A DNA stretch of 37,312 bases from Paralactobacillus_A sp963926925 (GCA_963926925.1 CAWUZD010000072.1:1-37312); one strand, 5' to 3'. Positions 8,033 through 17,592 are shown, numbered from the stretch's first letter. Made by a program: numbers and translations. Notes: generated from the letters alone by a model not told the origin.

Positions 8033-9538
8033 ATGAAAAAAAACGGGTTATTTAGTAATAAGTTAATGGCCATTTTTTTAGTAATGTTTGCATGTTTAGG
8101 GACATTATTAGTTGGTTATGCTTTTTTGGTACCATGTCAACGAATCTGGCCGATGAAATTTGTCGTGTTATTGCCATTGGTGATTATTATTTTAGGTGTT
8201 CTACTAGCAATTACAGTTTATTTACGCCACTGTTCACCTAAACAATTACATATTATTACGATAATTAATTTTGCTTTAATTACGATAATTAGTTTTCTTG
8301 CCCTCGGCTTTTTTGCACGGCAACCACATTGGGATAGTGTTATTTGTACGAATACGGCTTATCATTTATATCCTCATCTTAGTTGGCATGACGTGAGTGT
8401 TCCTGAGCATTTCTATGCTACTACTGAGTATCCTAATAATTTAGCGCTAATTTATTTTGAAGCGTTATTTATGAAATTATTAGCTGCTTTAAAAATTAGT
8501 TTTAATATTAGCAGTGTTTATTATCTTTTCTTACCGTTAAACATCTTCTTTTTATTAGGAACAGTAGCGTTAACTTTACGGTTAATAAACCGACATTTTC
8601 CAACTTATATCGGTGTTTTATTTACAGTTTTAGTACTATTAACATCAGCGTTATTTCCATCACTAACGATTTTTTATACTGATTATCCAGCGATGTTAAT
8701 TATTTGCTTAATGTTAACCTGTTATGATGCTTTTTTAGCCAAACATCAGTGGCGCTACGCGTTGGGGTTATTAGCAGTTAGTGTTTGTGGCAGTTTCGTT
8801 AAACTTAATATTATGATTGTCCTTATTGGTATTAGTATTCATTATGCTTTAACCCATCATTGGACTAAAACATTAACACATTTACTATTATTATGGCTTT
8901 CATGTGGGTTATTAATTAGTGGTATTAAATGTGGTGAACAAAAGATTACGAATGCACGAGCTGATGAATTTGGAATGCCTTTTATTCATTGGCCACTAAT
9001 GTCAATTAATCCGAGTGGTGGGTATACCGATGCTGGGGCTAATTATACGGATAAATTAAAACGACATTATTCTAATAGTGAAGTAGCTAAAATCGAAACT
9101 AAAAAATATATTCATATTATTACTACTGAACCGCAACGTTTTTGGCAGGCAATTCAGGCTAAGGTTAGTTGGGTTTACAGCGAAGGTACTTATCAAAGTT
9201 TAAAATTTTGTTTAGTTTCGCCATCACCAGTATCCAAACTAGCACAATATTTTTATGGTAATAAACGATATTACTTTATCTATTGGTGCAGTGCTTATAA
9301 TTTGGCATTATGGATTTTGGTAGTAATGGGAGCATGGCGTCGACTTTTCAAACGTGAATTTCGGGTTACTTTTATGGACGCAGGGATGATTAGTCTTTTT
9401 GGTAATATGATTTTCTTGTTAATTTGGGAAGCTAATAGTCGTTATATGTTTGCCTTTTTGCCAATTATCTTAGTGCTAAGTAGTATTACTTTGGATAAAT
9501 TAACTAAGCATTTGGGCTTAAAATCTAAAATAGTGTAA
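8033..9538 (+). CDS. Multi-pass GT-C type membrane glycosyltransferase-like protein
   Basis: A 501-residue integral membrane protein with about ten hydrophobic helices. After two N-terminal helices and a third (about 75-95) comes an outside loop with HWDSV (Asp101), the position of the catalytic acidic residue in GT-C enzymes, which use lipid-phosphate sugars on the outer face of the membrane. The loop continues to about residue 130 and a second extracellular stretch lies at about 305-375. The sequence is not recognisable as a named family, so the class is by topology. TGAGGA (8021-8026) precedes the ATG. The LCP gene starts 32 nt downstream, so the two likely act together in wall glycopolymer assembly or modification. 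Confidence 0.6.
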   Translation: MKKNGLFSNKLMAIFLVMFACLGTLLVGYAFLVPCQRIWPMKFVVLLPLVIIILGVLLAITVYLRHCSPKQLHIITIINFALITIISFLALGFFARQPHWDSVICTNTAYHLYPHLSWHDVSVPEHFYATTEYPNNLALIYFEALFMKLLAALKISFNISSVYYLFLPLNIFFLLGTVALTLRLINRHFPTYIGVLFTVLVLLTSALFPSLTIFYTDYPAMLIICLMLTCYDAFLAKHQWRYALGLLAVSVCGSFVKLNIMIVLIGISIHYALTHHWTKTLTHLLLLWLSCGLLISGIKCGEQKITNARADEFGMPFIHWPLMSINPSGGYTDAGANYTDKLKRHYSNSEVAKIETKKYIHIITTEPQRFWQAIQAKVSWVYSEGTYQSLKFCLVSPSPVSKLAQYFYGNKRYYFIYWCSAYNLALWILVVMGAWRRLFKREFRVTFMDAGMISLFGNMIFLLIWEANSRYMFAFLPIILVLSSITLDKLTKHLGLKSKIV

Positions 9539-9570
9539 ACTGATAACAGTTTAAGATTGTGAGGCATAGT

Positions 9571-10617
9571 ATGACAAGAAGAGCAAGTGTTAAGCGTAAA
9601 AGACATACTGGAAGAATTATTTGGATAATTATTGCAATATTATTAGTGTTAATTGCTGGTTTTGGTTGGTTCTGCTTCCACAGTGTTAATAGTATGTATC
9701 GTAATATTTATGATAATAGTCAAGCAAGTAATGCTATGCAAGGCGATAAGCCATTCTCAGTATTATTACTTGGTGTCGATACGGGGGCTGAAGGCCGAAT
9801 TGATCGTGGTAATTCCGATACAATGATTGTTATGACCGTCAATCCTAAGAAAGAAAAGACTGTGATGTACAGCATTCCGCGGGATACAATGGCACAAATG
9901 ATTGGCACTGCAAAAACCAATGTACAAAAAATTAATGCTGCCTATAATATTGGCGAATCAAAAATGGCAATGAATACAGTTAGCAAGTTAGTTAATATTC
10001 CGATTAATTACTATGTAACTGTAAACATGGGTGGTCTTGAAAAGATGGTTGATGCCGTTGGTGGCGTTGACGTTGTTAGTCCGTTAACATTTAGCTATGG
10101 TGGTTATAACTTTACGCAAGGTGTAAAAACACACTTGAATGGTAAAGCAGCCCTTGCCTTTACACGGATGCGGCATCAAGATCCACAAGGCGATTATGGC
10201 CGACAAGAACGGCAACAATTAGTTTTACAAGCCTTAATGAAGAAATTAGCTTCGCATGAAGGCATTGCCCATACGCAAGATTTTATCAATTCTTTGAATG
10301 GTAATGTTAAAACTAATTTGAAATTAACTGAAGTATTGAAGTTAGCTAAACAAATGCATGATGTTGATACAACTGAACGTGGTCAATTACAAGGACAAAC
10401 GGCTTGGATTAACGAAAGTTCATATCAAGTTGCTTCAACAGCTAATTTGCAAAAAGCTTCTGATATTTTGCGGCAATCACTAGGCCTTAAGAAAGAAACC
10501 CTTGATAACTTAGAAACCCAATTAAATGCTAAGAATCAAGCCTTCTTTGCCGGTGAAACGCAAGAATACAATACTGAAGGTACTGATACAACACATTACA
10601 CTAATAATACTTATTAA
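9571..10617 (+). CDS. LytR-CpsA-Psr (LCP) family protein
   Basis: LCP enzymes transfer lipid-linked teichoic acid or capsule precursors to peptidoglycan. The 348-residue protein has a basic N-terminus, one TM helix (about 14-35) and an extracellular LCP domain. Conserved active-site residues are visible: Asp70 in LLLGVDTG, Asp83 in NSDTM, Arg104-Asp105 in SIPRDT, and the later FTRMRHQDPQGDYGRQERQQ segment with the catalytic arginine/aspartate cluster. The C-terminal tail from about 305 is polar and rich in Asn/Thr. ATG at 9571 is used because GTGAGG (9559-9564) is its ribosome binding site. It shares a transcript with the GT-C gene upstream. Confidence 0.9.
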   Translation: MTRRASVKRKRHTGRIIWIIIAILLVLIAGFGWFCFHSVNSMYRNIYDNSQASNAMQGDKPFSVLLLGVDTGAEGRIDRGNSDTMIVMTVNPKKEKTVMYSIPRDTMAQMIGTAKTNVQKINAAYNIGESKMAMNTVSKLVNIPINYYVTVNMGGLEKMVDAVGGVDVVSPLTFSYGGYNFTQGVKTHLNGKAALAFTRMRHQDPQGDYGRQERQQLVLQALMKKLASHEGIAHTQDFINSLNGNVKTNLKLTEVLKLAKQMHDVDTTERGQLQGQTAWINESSYQVASTANLQKASDILRQSLGLKKETLDNLETQLNAKNQAFFAGETQEYNTEGTDTTHYTNNTY

Positions 10618-10624
10618 GCATAAT

Positions 10625-10662
10625 AAAAGCCTTCTTCATCTTTTGATGAAGAAGGCTTTTTC
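10625..10662. terminator. Bidirectional terminator between LCP and hydrolase genes
   Basis: A 16-bp stem AAAAGCCTTCTTCATC (10625-10640) with GATGAAGAAGGCTTTT (10645-10660), loop TTTT, between converging genes. Confidence 0.9.
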
Positions 10663-10663
10663 A

Positions 10664-11611
10664 TTAGTTGATGTATTTTTTCAAAAAGTTACTAATTGTT
10701 TGCTGATATTTTTGTGGTGCTACTTGGTAAGATTTAACATGTTTAGCATGGGGAACTAGTAATAATTCCTTAGGTGCTTTTGTTGCTTTGTATAACTCAA
10801 TAGTGTCTTTGTATGGCACAAAAGTATCACCAGTACCAGCAATGTATAAGATAGGAACTTTATCCTTCTTAACTTGATTAAGGGTACTCATCTTGCGAAT
10901 GTCATAACCACCAGTTTTAAACTTAATAACTTGTTCAAAAATTGGGAACAATGGCCAGTAGGGAATGTGAAACATTTGCATAGCTTGGTATTCAATTTCA
11001 CCTTCAACTGATGTATAAGGACTATCAACAATAAAAGCCTTAACTTGTTTTGGTAAGTTTGCTTCGCCACTGGTCATTGCCATTGTTGCGCCACCCATAC
11101 TGATTCCGAACATGACGATTTGGCTGTTTTGACCATTTTTAGTAATTACTTCATTTGCCCAACGCACCATATCTTTTCGATCAGGCCAGCCGTAACCAAT
11201 GAACTTACCTTGGCTGTCACCAAGATCACGTAAATCGGGCAATAAAACATTGTATCCCATATTATGGAATAATGCGGCATAGGCTCCCATTACTTTTTTG
11301 TTTTGCATATAGCCATGATCAACAATGGCTGTTTTATTAGTTGCGGTAGCAGCTGGGATGTAATATGCATCAAGACGATAACCATCAGGTGTTTCTTGGT
11401 ACCAGGTTTGTTTTGGACAATCAGCGTACCATTTGCGTTCTTCATAAAATGGCGTGCCTGGTTTTAACGGTGTTGGTGCTGACAAAAAATCCTTATGACC
11501 AGGAACAAAGGCCATATTATAAAAGTAAAAACAAGCACCCACTAAAATTGCAAAAATGATACTAATTGTAATTAATATTCCTAATAAAAATTTTTTCTTA
11601 TTTTTTACCAT
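10664..11611 (-). CDS. Membrane-anchored alpha/beta hydrolase
   Basis: A serine hydrolase of unknown substrate, probably facing outward. It has one N-terminal TM helix (about 8-31) and an alpha/beta hydrolase fold. The nucleophile is Ser171 in GISMGG, the acid is probably Asp262 in GTGDTFVP, and the histidine is His291 (or 288) in PHAKH. The oxyanion region DHGYMQNKK (about 98-106) is normal. The 315-residue length and the KFIGYGWPD segment match the group often annotated as lipase/esterase or peptidase-like in lactobacilli. CAAAGGAAG precedes the ATG on the - strand. It converges on the LCP gene. Confidence 0.82.
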   Translation of the reverse strand: MVKNKKKFLLGILITISIIFAILVGACFYFYNMAFVPGHKDFLSAPTPLKPGTPFYEERKWYADCPKQTWYQETPDGYRLDAYYIPAATATNKTAIVDHGYMQNKKVMGAYAALFHNMGYNVLLPDLRDLGDSQGKFIGYGWPDRKDMVRWANEVITKNGQNSQIVMFGISMGGATMAMTSGEANLPKQVKAFIVDSPYTSVEGEIEYQAMQMFHIPYWPLFPIFEQVIKFKTGGYDIRKMSTLNQVKKDKVPILYIAGTGDTFVPYKDTIELYKATKAPKELLLVPHAKHVKSYQVAPQKYQQTISNFLKKYIN

Positions 11612-11676
11612 GATTCTTCCTTTGAGTATGTAAGTATTTGGCTTAATAAGTGAATATTTTTATTAAAATATGGTTA

Positions 11677-11705
11677 TTGACACATAAAATCAATTGTAAT
11701 ATGTT
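11677..11705 (+). promoter_or_regulatory. Probable promoter of the GH53 surface protein gene
   Basis: A perfect -35 TTGACA (11677-11682), 17 bp, then TATGTT (11700-11705). It leaves a leader of roughly 45 nt that contains the AAAAGGGA ribosome binding site (11737-11744). Confidence 0.5.
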
Positions 11706-11754
11706 GAAATTATCATAAACATGAAAAAAGGAAAATAAAAGGGAATTTTTAAAA

Positions 11755-14700
11755 ATGTACGATCGTAAAGAACACTATAAAATGTATAAAAGTGGTAAGC
11801 ATTGGGTAAGTGCTTTAATAACAACAATTGTTGGTGTTACTACAATGGTTGAAGCTGATCTTCATGATGCACATGCGGATACAGTTAATAATCAATCACA
11901 AAGTAGCAAAGTAGCTACTGCAAGTAGTAATGCTAACAAGACAAGTGTCCAATTACATAGTAATTCTGCTGCTGTTAAAGCAACAAGTGCTGCAAAACAA
12001 CCAAGTTCACAAAATGCTGCTAGTGCTACTAGTCAAACTATGCAATCACAAGCAAGTACTAGTGCAGCAACTTCACAAGCTAGTCAAAATGCAACAAGTA
12101 CTGCTAAAACAACTACAGCAAGTGCTGTTGCTTCAACAGTTACTAGTCAAGTTGCTAAATCACAAGCAACAACTAATTCAGCAGTTGCTTCACAAGCTAA
12201 TGCAAGTGTAAGTACTGCTTCACAACAAACAACAAGTGCTAGTGCCGTTAATAATGATGCAACTACTTTATTAACTCAAACTAGTGCTACTAGTCAAAAT
12301 AATAAAACTTCACAAACAAACACTACTAAACAAGCAAGTACTGCTTCACAAGCAAATAATTTAAATAGTAATAATCAATCAGCATCACAAGCTGAAAGTG
12401 CGGTTTCTAATGCTGCTAGTCAAGCTACAAGTGCTGCTTCCCAAGCTAATAGTCAAACAAGTCAAGCCAATAATGATTATGTGCAAAAGTATCAAGATGG
12501 GTATTGGTACTTATATAATGCCCAAGGCGAAATGCTTAAAGGTTTTCAAAATGTTTATGATGGTAATTTAAAGCATGATAAGACTGTTTATTATAATAAC
12601 GATGGTCAAATGCAATATGGTCAACAACATATTGACAATCATTGGTACTTATTTAACACTCGCAGTGGTGCCATGGAAACTGGGTTTCAAACTGTTTATG
12701 ACGGTGATTTAAAGCGTAATAAAACGGTTTACTATAATCAAGATGGTCAAATGCAATACGGCCAACAACAAATTGATGGTCACTGGTACTTATTTGCAAC
12801 GCCAAGTGGTGCGATGCAAACCGGTTGGCAACAATTACCTGGTAAAAAGGTTTACTATAATGCTCAAGGTCAAATGCAATACGACCAACAATACATTGAT
12901 GGTCACTGGTACTACTTACAACCATATAGTGGCATGATGTTAACAGGTTTCCAAAGTGTTTATGATGGCGATATGAAGCATGATAAGACTGTTTACTATA
13001 ACAACGATGGTCAAATGCAATATGGTCAACAATACATTGATGGTCACTGGTACTTATTTGCAACGCCAAGTGGCGCGATGCAAACTGGTTTCCAAACTCT
13101 ATATGATGGTAGTTTGAAACATGACAAGACCGTTTACTATGCTGATAACGGTCAAATGCAATATGGTCAACAACAAATTGATGGTCATTGGTACTTATTT
13201 GCTGAACCAACTGGTGCGATGCAAACTGGCTGGCAACAATTACCAGGCAAAAAGGTTTACTACAATGATCAAGGTCAAATGCAATATGGCCAACAATACA
13301 TTGACGGTCATTGGTACTACTTACAACCATATAGTGGCATGATGTTAACAGGTTTCCAAACTTTATATGATGGTGGCTTAAAACACGATAAGACTGTTTA
13401 CTATGCTGATAATGGTCAAATGCAATATGGCCAACAATACATCAATGGTCACTGGTACTTATTTGCAACCCCAACTGGTGCGATGCAAACTGGTTTCCAA
13501 AATCTTTATGATGGTGGCTTAAATCAAGTTAAGACCGTTTACTATAACCAAGATGGTCAAATGCAATATGGTTGGCAAAATCTTGATAAAGGTACTTATT
13601 ACTTTGAAGCACCAACTGGACAAATGATGACTGGTCAACAAAGTATTAATGGCCAGTATTATCAATTTAGTGCTGAAGGTGTTTTGGTAAATCCACAATT
13701 AAGTCAATATCGTGATGCTGTTGCAACTGATATTAATAATATTTTGCAACAACAAGGTAAGAAGACATTAGACGGTAATTGGTTGAATAAGGATGATAAT
13801 TATTATGCCTTTAGTTTGCATGATGTTGCCCAATTAGTTGCTCAAGGTGACCTTGATAGTAGTGATAGTGCCATCGAAACTAACTTACAAAATACACAAT
13901 TAATGAATGGGGTAGCGCATGCTTACCAAGTAAGCATTACTAATAGTGATCTTAACAGTGCGGCAATGAGTGCTGCTAACGACATTGTTAATATGTTAGG
14001 TAATAATTATAACTGGCAAGCATTTGGTGTTGGCGTTGCCAAGGATAATGCTAATAATACTTGGCATACTATCGTTGTAATGTACAATAACGACCAAATG
14101 AGTCCTAATGCTACTGCAACTTCAAGTATTAAGTATGTAGTTGATAATGTTTACAAAAATCCTGGTATTAATACTGATGTTGAAAATGGTTTAACTGCTG
14201 GTTGTGTTGATCCAGCTGATTTACGTGATGCATTAAATAGTAATGAACAAAGTTTATTAACTGGTAATGCTAACCAAACCATTAGTCAATCAACATTAGG
14301 TATTATTGCTAATAACTTGGGTGGTATGAATCAAGCTTACATTGGTCAAACAACTTACTATGATAAATGGGGTAATCCATATCACTATGAATACTGGCTA
14401 GAAGGACCTAATGCTGCTGGCAAAGAATGGAATATTCAAAATGACAATAAGAATGTTACCTATGGTAGCCCAATTGTTGTTAAATACAGTGCAACGTTAG
14501 TATATGGTAAACCAACTAGCAACACGACTAATACTGATAATAGTACTGGTGTACCATCAACTAGCATGACACCACAACAAATTGAAGCAGCTTACAAGAC
14601 AGGTAGTTGCAATGGCTTACGTTACGATAACGTTGTAATTACGCCAATTAAGGGTGTAACTAACAGTACTATCCGTGGCGTTGATGTTTCTAGTTACATT

Positions 14701-15897
14701 GCTTTACAAAAAGCTGGCGTTAAATTCTACGACTTTAATGGTCAACAAGTTGATTTAATGCAAGTCTTAAAAGATGCTGGTGTAAACTACATTCGGATTC
14801 GTTTATGGGTTGATCCATATGATGCACAAAACCAAACTTACAGTGGTGGTAGCAATGATGAAAAGACAGGCTTAGACATTGCTAAAGCAGCTGCTAAGTA
14901 TGGTATGAATGTCATGCTTGATTTCCAATATTCAGACTTCTGGGCTGATCCTGGTAAACAACTTGTGCCTAAAGCATGGGGTGAAGAATCAATTGATGAT
15001 ATTGCTAAAGAAGTTAGCCAATATACTTCAAAGGTTATGAATGACTTTAAGAATGCTGGCATTAATGTTGGCATGGCGCAAGTTGGTAATGAAATTACTA
15101 ATGGTATCTTAGGACAAGCTACTGATCGTGATCATGGTGGTTCATATCAAGGTGCTTGGGATATGCCAGCTCGGGCTGACGCAATTTGCAAGTACTTGAA
15201 TGCTGGCCTTGATGCGATTCGGGCAATTTCACCAACAACTAAGACCGTAATTCAACTAGAAACACCAAACATTGATAAGTATGAAAATATCATGGATGTT
15301 ATGCAACAACATAATGTTAACTATGATATTCTTGGTTCTTCATACTATCCATGCTGGTCATGCGATAGTCAAAATGGTCATGGTTTAGGTGTTGGTGCTA
15401 ATACTCCTAATAACTTATTAGCAGTTGAAAAAATGGTAGCTGAAAAGTATCACAAACAATTTGTTGTTTTGGAAACAAGTTGGGCTAACTCAGTAAATGA
15501 TGCTGATGGTACTCCTAACTCAGTTGGTGCTACTAACACACCATTCCAAAACACTGAAGCTTATCCAGTAGGACCACAAGGACAAGTTGATGAAATCGAA
15601 GCCATGTATAAAGCAATTGTTGCTGGTAATGGTCTTGGCGCTTTCTATTGGGAACCAGCATGGATTCCAGTAAAAGCCGGCTGGGATAACTGGCAATATA
15701 ATGATGCTGCATCCGAACAATATGGTACAGGTTGGTGCAACAGTCATGCATTAGGCTATTCACCAAACAACGTAATGTACTATAATGGTAAACCAGCCTG
15801 GGGCGGTTCATCATGGGATAACATGAGTATGTTTGATGATAATGGTTATCCATTACAATCATTGAAGGTATTCGGTGGCATTGTTGATAATCAATAA
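11755..15897 (+). CDS. KxYKxGKxW surface protein with cell-wall/glucan-binding repeats and GH53 galactanase domain
   Basis: A 1380-residue secreted enzyme. Order of parts: (1) KxYKxGKxW signal, KMYKSGKHW at 9-17, hydrophobic core to about 34, cleavage probably after HAHA near 41; (2) Ala/Ser/Thr/Gln stalk to about 240, with many SQA/TSQ motifs; (3) cell-wall/glucan-binding repeats 242-645; (4) a domain from about 646 to 920 that looks CAP-like or surface-exclusion-like but that I cannot identify firmly; (5) GH53 endo-beta-1,4-galactanase-type domain 973-1380, acid/base Glu1113 in VGNEITNG and nucleophile Glu1240 in VLETSW. GH53 cleaves beta-1,4-galactan (type I arabinogalactan). Six or more cysteines in parts 4 and 5, including CWSC, are odd for an exported Lactobacillaceae protein. 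There is no LPXTG; the repeats probably hold it on the wall. KxYKxGKxW signals are often linked to accessory SecA2/SecY2 export, not seen here. Confidence 0.85.
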   Translation: MYDRKEHYKMYKSGKHWVSALITTIVGVTTMVEADLHDAHADTVNNQSQSSKVATASSNANKTSVQLHSNSAAVKATSAAKQPSSQNAASATSQTMQSQASTSAATSQASQNATSTAKTTTASAVASTVTSQVAKSQATTNSAVASQANASVSTASQQTTSASAVNNDATTLLTQTSATSQNNKTSQTNTTKQASTASQANNLNSNNQSASQAESAVSNAASQATSAASQANSQTSQANNDYVQKYQDGYWYLYNAQGEMLKGFQNVYDGNLKHDKTVYYNNDGQMQYGQQHIDNHWYLFNTRSGAMETGFQTVYDGDLKRNKTVYYNQDGQMQYGQQQIDGHWYLFATPSGAMQTGWQQLPGKKVYYNAQGQMQYDQQYIDGHWYYLQPYSGMMLTGFQSVYDGDMKHDKTVYYNNDGQMQYGQQYIDGHWYLFATPSGAMQTGFQTLYDGSLKHDKTVYYADNGQMQYGQQQIDGHWYLFAEPTGAMQTGWQQLPGKKVYYNDQGQMQYGQQYIDGHWYYLQPYSGMMLTGFQTLYDGGLKHDKTVYYADNGQMQYGQQYINGHWYLFATPTGAMQTGFQNLYDGGLNQVKTVYYNQDGQMQYGWQNLDKGTYYFEAPTGQMMTGQQSINGQYYQFSAEGVLVNPQLSQYRDAVATDINNILQQQGKKTLDGNWLNKDDNYYAFSLHDVAQLVAQGDLDSSDSAIETNLQNTQLMNGVAHAYQVSITNSDLNSAAMSAANDIVNMLGNNYNWQAFGVGVAKDNANNTWHTIVVMYNNDQMSPNATATSSIKYVVDNVYKNPGINTDVENGLTAGCVDPADLRDALNSNEQSLLTGNANQTISQSTLGIIANNLGGMNQAYIGQTTYYDKWGNPYHYEYWLEGPNAAGKEWNIQNDNKNVTYGSPIVVKYSATLVYGKPTSNTTNTDNSTGVPSTSMTPQQIEAAYKTGSCNGLRYDNVVITPIKGVTNSTIRGVDVSSYIALQKAGVKFYDFNGQQVDLMQVLKDAGVNYIRIRLWVDPYDAQNQTYSGGSNDEKTGLDIAKAAAKYGMNVMLDFQYSDFWADPGKQLVPKAWGEESIDDIAKEVSQYTSKVMNDFKNAGINVGMAQVGNEITNGILGQATDRDHGGSYQGAWDMPARADAICKYLNAGLDAIRAISPTTKTVIQLETPNIDKYENIMDVMQQHNVNYDILGSSYYPCWSCDSQNGHGLGVGANTPNNLLAVEKMVAEKYHKQFVVLETSWANSVNDADGTPNSVGATNTPFQNTEAYPVGPQGQVDEIEAMYKAIVAGNGLGAFYWEPAWIPVKAGWDNWQYNDAASEQYGTGWCNSHALGYSPNNVMYYNGKPAWGGSSWDNMSMFDDNGYPLQSLKVFGGIVDNQ
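12538..13629 (+). repeat. Cell-wall/glucan-binding array with A-A-B-A-A-B-A-A layout (first copy)
   Basis: Eight in-frame units: A at 12538, 12679, B at 12820, A at 12943, 13084, B at 13225, A at 13348, 13489. A is 141 bp (47 aa, with YDG and KTVYYN); B is 123 bp (41 aa, with QQLPGKKVYYN and YLQPYSG). The two B units are exactly 405 bp apart. Confidence 0.9.
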
Positions 15898-15907
15898 AAA
15901 TAATGAC

Positions 15908-15941
15908 AAGTAGGTATGCTTTGCATACCTACTTTTTTTAT
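15908..15941 (+). terminator. Terminator of the GH53 gene
   Basis: AAGTAGGTATGC (15908-15919) with GCATACCTACTT (15923-15934), loop TTT, then a T run. Confidence 0.88.
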
Positions 15942-15992
15942 ATTTTCAGTAGTAAAATGATGAGGTAATTCAGTTTGTATAGGAGAAATTTT

Positions 15993-17087
15993 ATGAACCA
16001 AGTTAAAAAGAAAGAACGCCAATCAAACATTGAATTATTGCGTATTATTGCGATGGTGTTAATTGTTTTTCATCATTTTGTGGTACATGGTGTTCTTAAT
16101 TATGATTTGCCGGCAACAACTTTACCTTTGAAATACATGTCTTCTAACATGACTGCACAGTTAATTGCGTCTTGTGGTAAAGTTGGCGTTGATTTGTTTG
16201 TAATGATTTCAGGTTATTTCTTAATAACAACAACATTAAGTAGTGGTAAGATGAAGAAACGCTTAATTAGCTTGTTATTACAAATCTGGTTTTATTCATT
16301 AGTAATTTTTGCATTAAATGCTGCTTTTCATATTATTCAATTAAATCGAAGTTTAATTGTAAAAGCATTTTTACCAATTAGTTATGGTACATACTGGTTC
16401 GCAACCGCTTATGTTATTTTGTATTTATTTGTTCCTTACATAAATAAGTGCTTAACCCAATTAACTAAACATGAATTTTTAAAATTGATTGCGATTTTAA
16501 TTGTGATTGCTAGTTTTTTACCAACATTTTTACCCGGTTCATTTAGTATTGCGGTTAATAATGTTATGTTGTTTATTTTATTTTATACAACTGGTGCTTA
16601 TTTGCGGTTATACCCATTACAATGGCGGATTTCTGAAGGAATGGTTGGTTTCATATTATTTATTGTTTCATTATTAATAATATGGGGTACAATTATTTCA
16701 CTTAATTTGTTAGCGGTAGCACGGCATAGTCAACATATTTTTGCCAATACTTTCTATTTTTCAAGTAATGAAAGCTTTATTGTTTACTTAATTGCTTTAG
16801 GATTATTTTTATGGGGTAAAAACTGGCACATACAGAGTAATCAATTTATTAATACGGTTGCTAGCACGGTATTTGGGGTTTATTTGATTCATGATAATCC
16901 CTTTAGTGAAGAAATATTATGGCAGCATTGGTTAAATCTGCCAAGTTTAATTCGGGGCGATTGGCGTAACATTATTGTTGAAGCATTAATTATTTGCCCA
17001 ATTGTCTTTGCGGTTTGTTCATTAATTGAATATTTACGGCAACGTTTATTTATCTTTGTCGGTAATCTTTTTAAAAAACGAAATTAA
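15993..17087 (+). CDS. Acyltransferase family 3 membrane protein
   Basis: A 364-residue protein with about ten TM helices and the signature of membrane O-acyltransferases (Acyl_transf_3): NIELLRIIAMVLIVFHHF near residues 13-30, with the catalytic-type histidine pair at its end. This family moves acetyl or other acyl groups from the cytosol to extracellular sugars of polysaccharide, peptidoglycan or teichoic acid. AGGAG (15981-15985) lies 7 nt before ATG 15993, which is preferred over an upstream TTG. It sits between the two large surface glycosidase genes, so the substrate is probably a wall glycan; this is inference from position. Confidence 0.85.
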   Translation: MNQVKKKERQSNIELLRIIAMVLIVFHHFVVHGVLNYDLPATTLPLKYMSSNMTAQLIASCGKVGVDLFVMISGYFLITTTLSSGKMKKRLISLLLQIWFYSLVIFALNAAFHIIQLNRSLIVKAFLPISYGTYWFATAYVILYLFVPYINKCLTQLTKHEFLKLIAILIVIASFLPTFLPGSFSIAVNNVMLFILFYTTGAYLRLYPLQWRISEGMVGFILFIVSLLIIWGTIISLNLLAVARHSQHIFANTFYFSSNESFIVYLIALGLFLWGKNWHIQSNQFINTVASTVFGVYLIHDNPFSEEILWQHWLNLPSLIRGDWRNIIVEALIICPIVFAVCSLIEYLRQRLFIFVGNLFKKRN

Positions 17088-17093
17088 TTTAAC

Positions 17094-17125
17094 AAAAAAG
17101 CAGTTGTGTATACAACTGCTTTTAC
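17094..17125. terminator. Bidirectional terminator between acyltransferase and rnhA
   Basis: AAAAGCAGTTGT (17096-17107) with ACAACTGCTTTT (17112-17123), loop GTAT, A/T runs on both sides. It overlaps the last bases of rnhA. Confidence 0.85.
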
Positions 17126-17592
17126 ATTTGATCCATTGTTTTATTAAGAAGCGCATCGACATAATTGTTATATTGATTATTGGCATGTCCTTTGACTTTA
17201 ACAAATTGAATATCGGTGAATTTGTTAATTAAAGTAAGTAATTGTTGCCATAATGCCTGGTTCTTAACTGGTTGTTTTTTAGCGGTTTGCCAATTATTCT
17301 TTTGCCATTTTAGGTACCATTTTTGATTAATTGTATCAATTACATAAGCCGAATCAGAATAAACAATTACTGGCAAATCATAACGTTTGAGAGCACTTAG
17401 TCCCTGAATGATTGCCATAATTTCCATATAATTATTAGTTTTACCAAATTCACCGGCAGTTAGTTCTTTAGTATGTTTGCCATAAATTAAGAGAGCAGCC
17501 CAAGCGGCCTTATCAGTAGGCTTAACTTGACCGCCGCTAGTGTTGCCGGTGTTTCGGCAACCGCCGTCAGTATAAATTTGAATTTTTTCCAT
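17122..17592 (-). CDS. rnhA: Ribonuclease HI
   Basis: Cuts the RNA strand of RNA-DNA hybrids in the cytosol. The 156-residue protein keeps the full catalytic set: Asp9 in YTDGG, Glu57 in NYMEIMA, Asp80 in YSDSAYV, His136 in KVKGHA and Asp146 in NNYVDALLN. The basic protrusion region with KWQKNNWQTAKKQP (about 95-108) fits the bacterial type. It is a housekeeping gene placed between two surface-protein genes, in the opposite direction, and has no evident functional link with them. Confidence 0.93.
   Translation of the reverse strand: MEKIQIYTDGGCRNTGNTSGGQVKPTDKAAWAALLIYGKHTKELTAGEFGKTNNYMEIMAIIQGLSALKRYDLPVIVYSDSAYVIDTINQKWYLKWQKNNWQTAKKQPVKNQALWQQLLTLINKFTDIQFVKVKGHANNQYNNYVDALLNKTMDQM

Noticed and set aside
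11930..12211. Open frame in another + phase inside the stalk of the GH53 protein
   Set aside because: Low-complexity ACA/CAA-rich codons lack stops in several frames. The composition is Leu/Gln-rich nonsense with no start signal.
12653..13330. 225-codon open frame on the - strand through the first repeat array
   Set aside because: It is produced by the repeat period and codon pattern of the sense frame, has no ribosome binding site and resembles no protein. The same happens at 19979-20401.
12538..13629. CRISPR-like repetition
   Set aside because: Repeats are in frame, 123-141 bp long, diverge in a codon-aware way and code for wall-binding units; no spacers are present.
15533..15862. 109-codon - strand frame in the GH53 domain
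   Set aside because: Lies fully opposite a well supported catalytic domain, with no ribosome binding site and no recognisable sequence.
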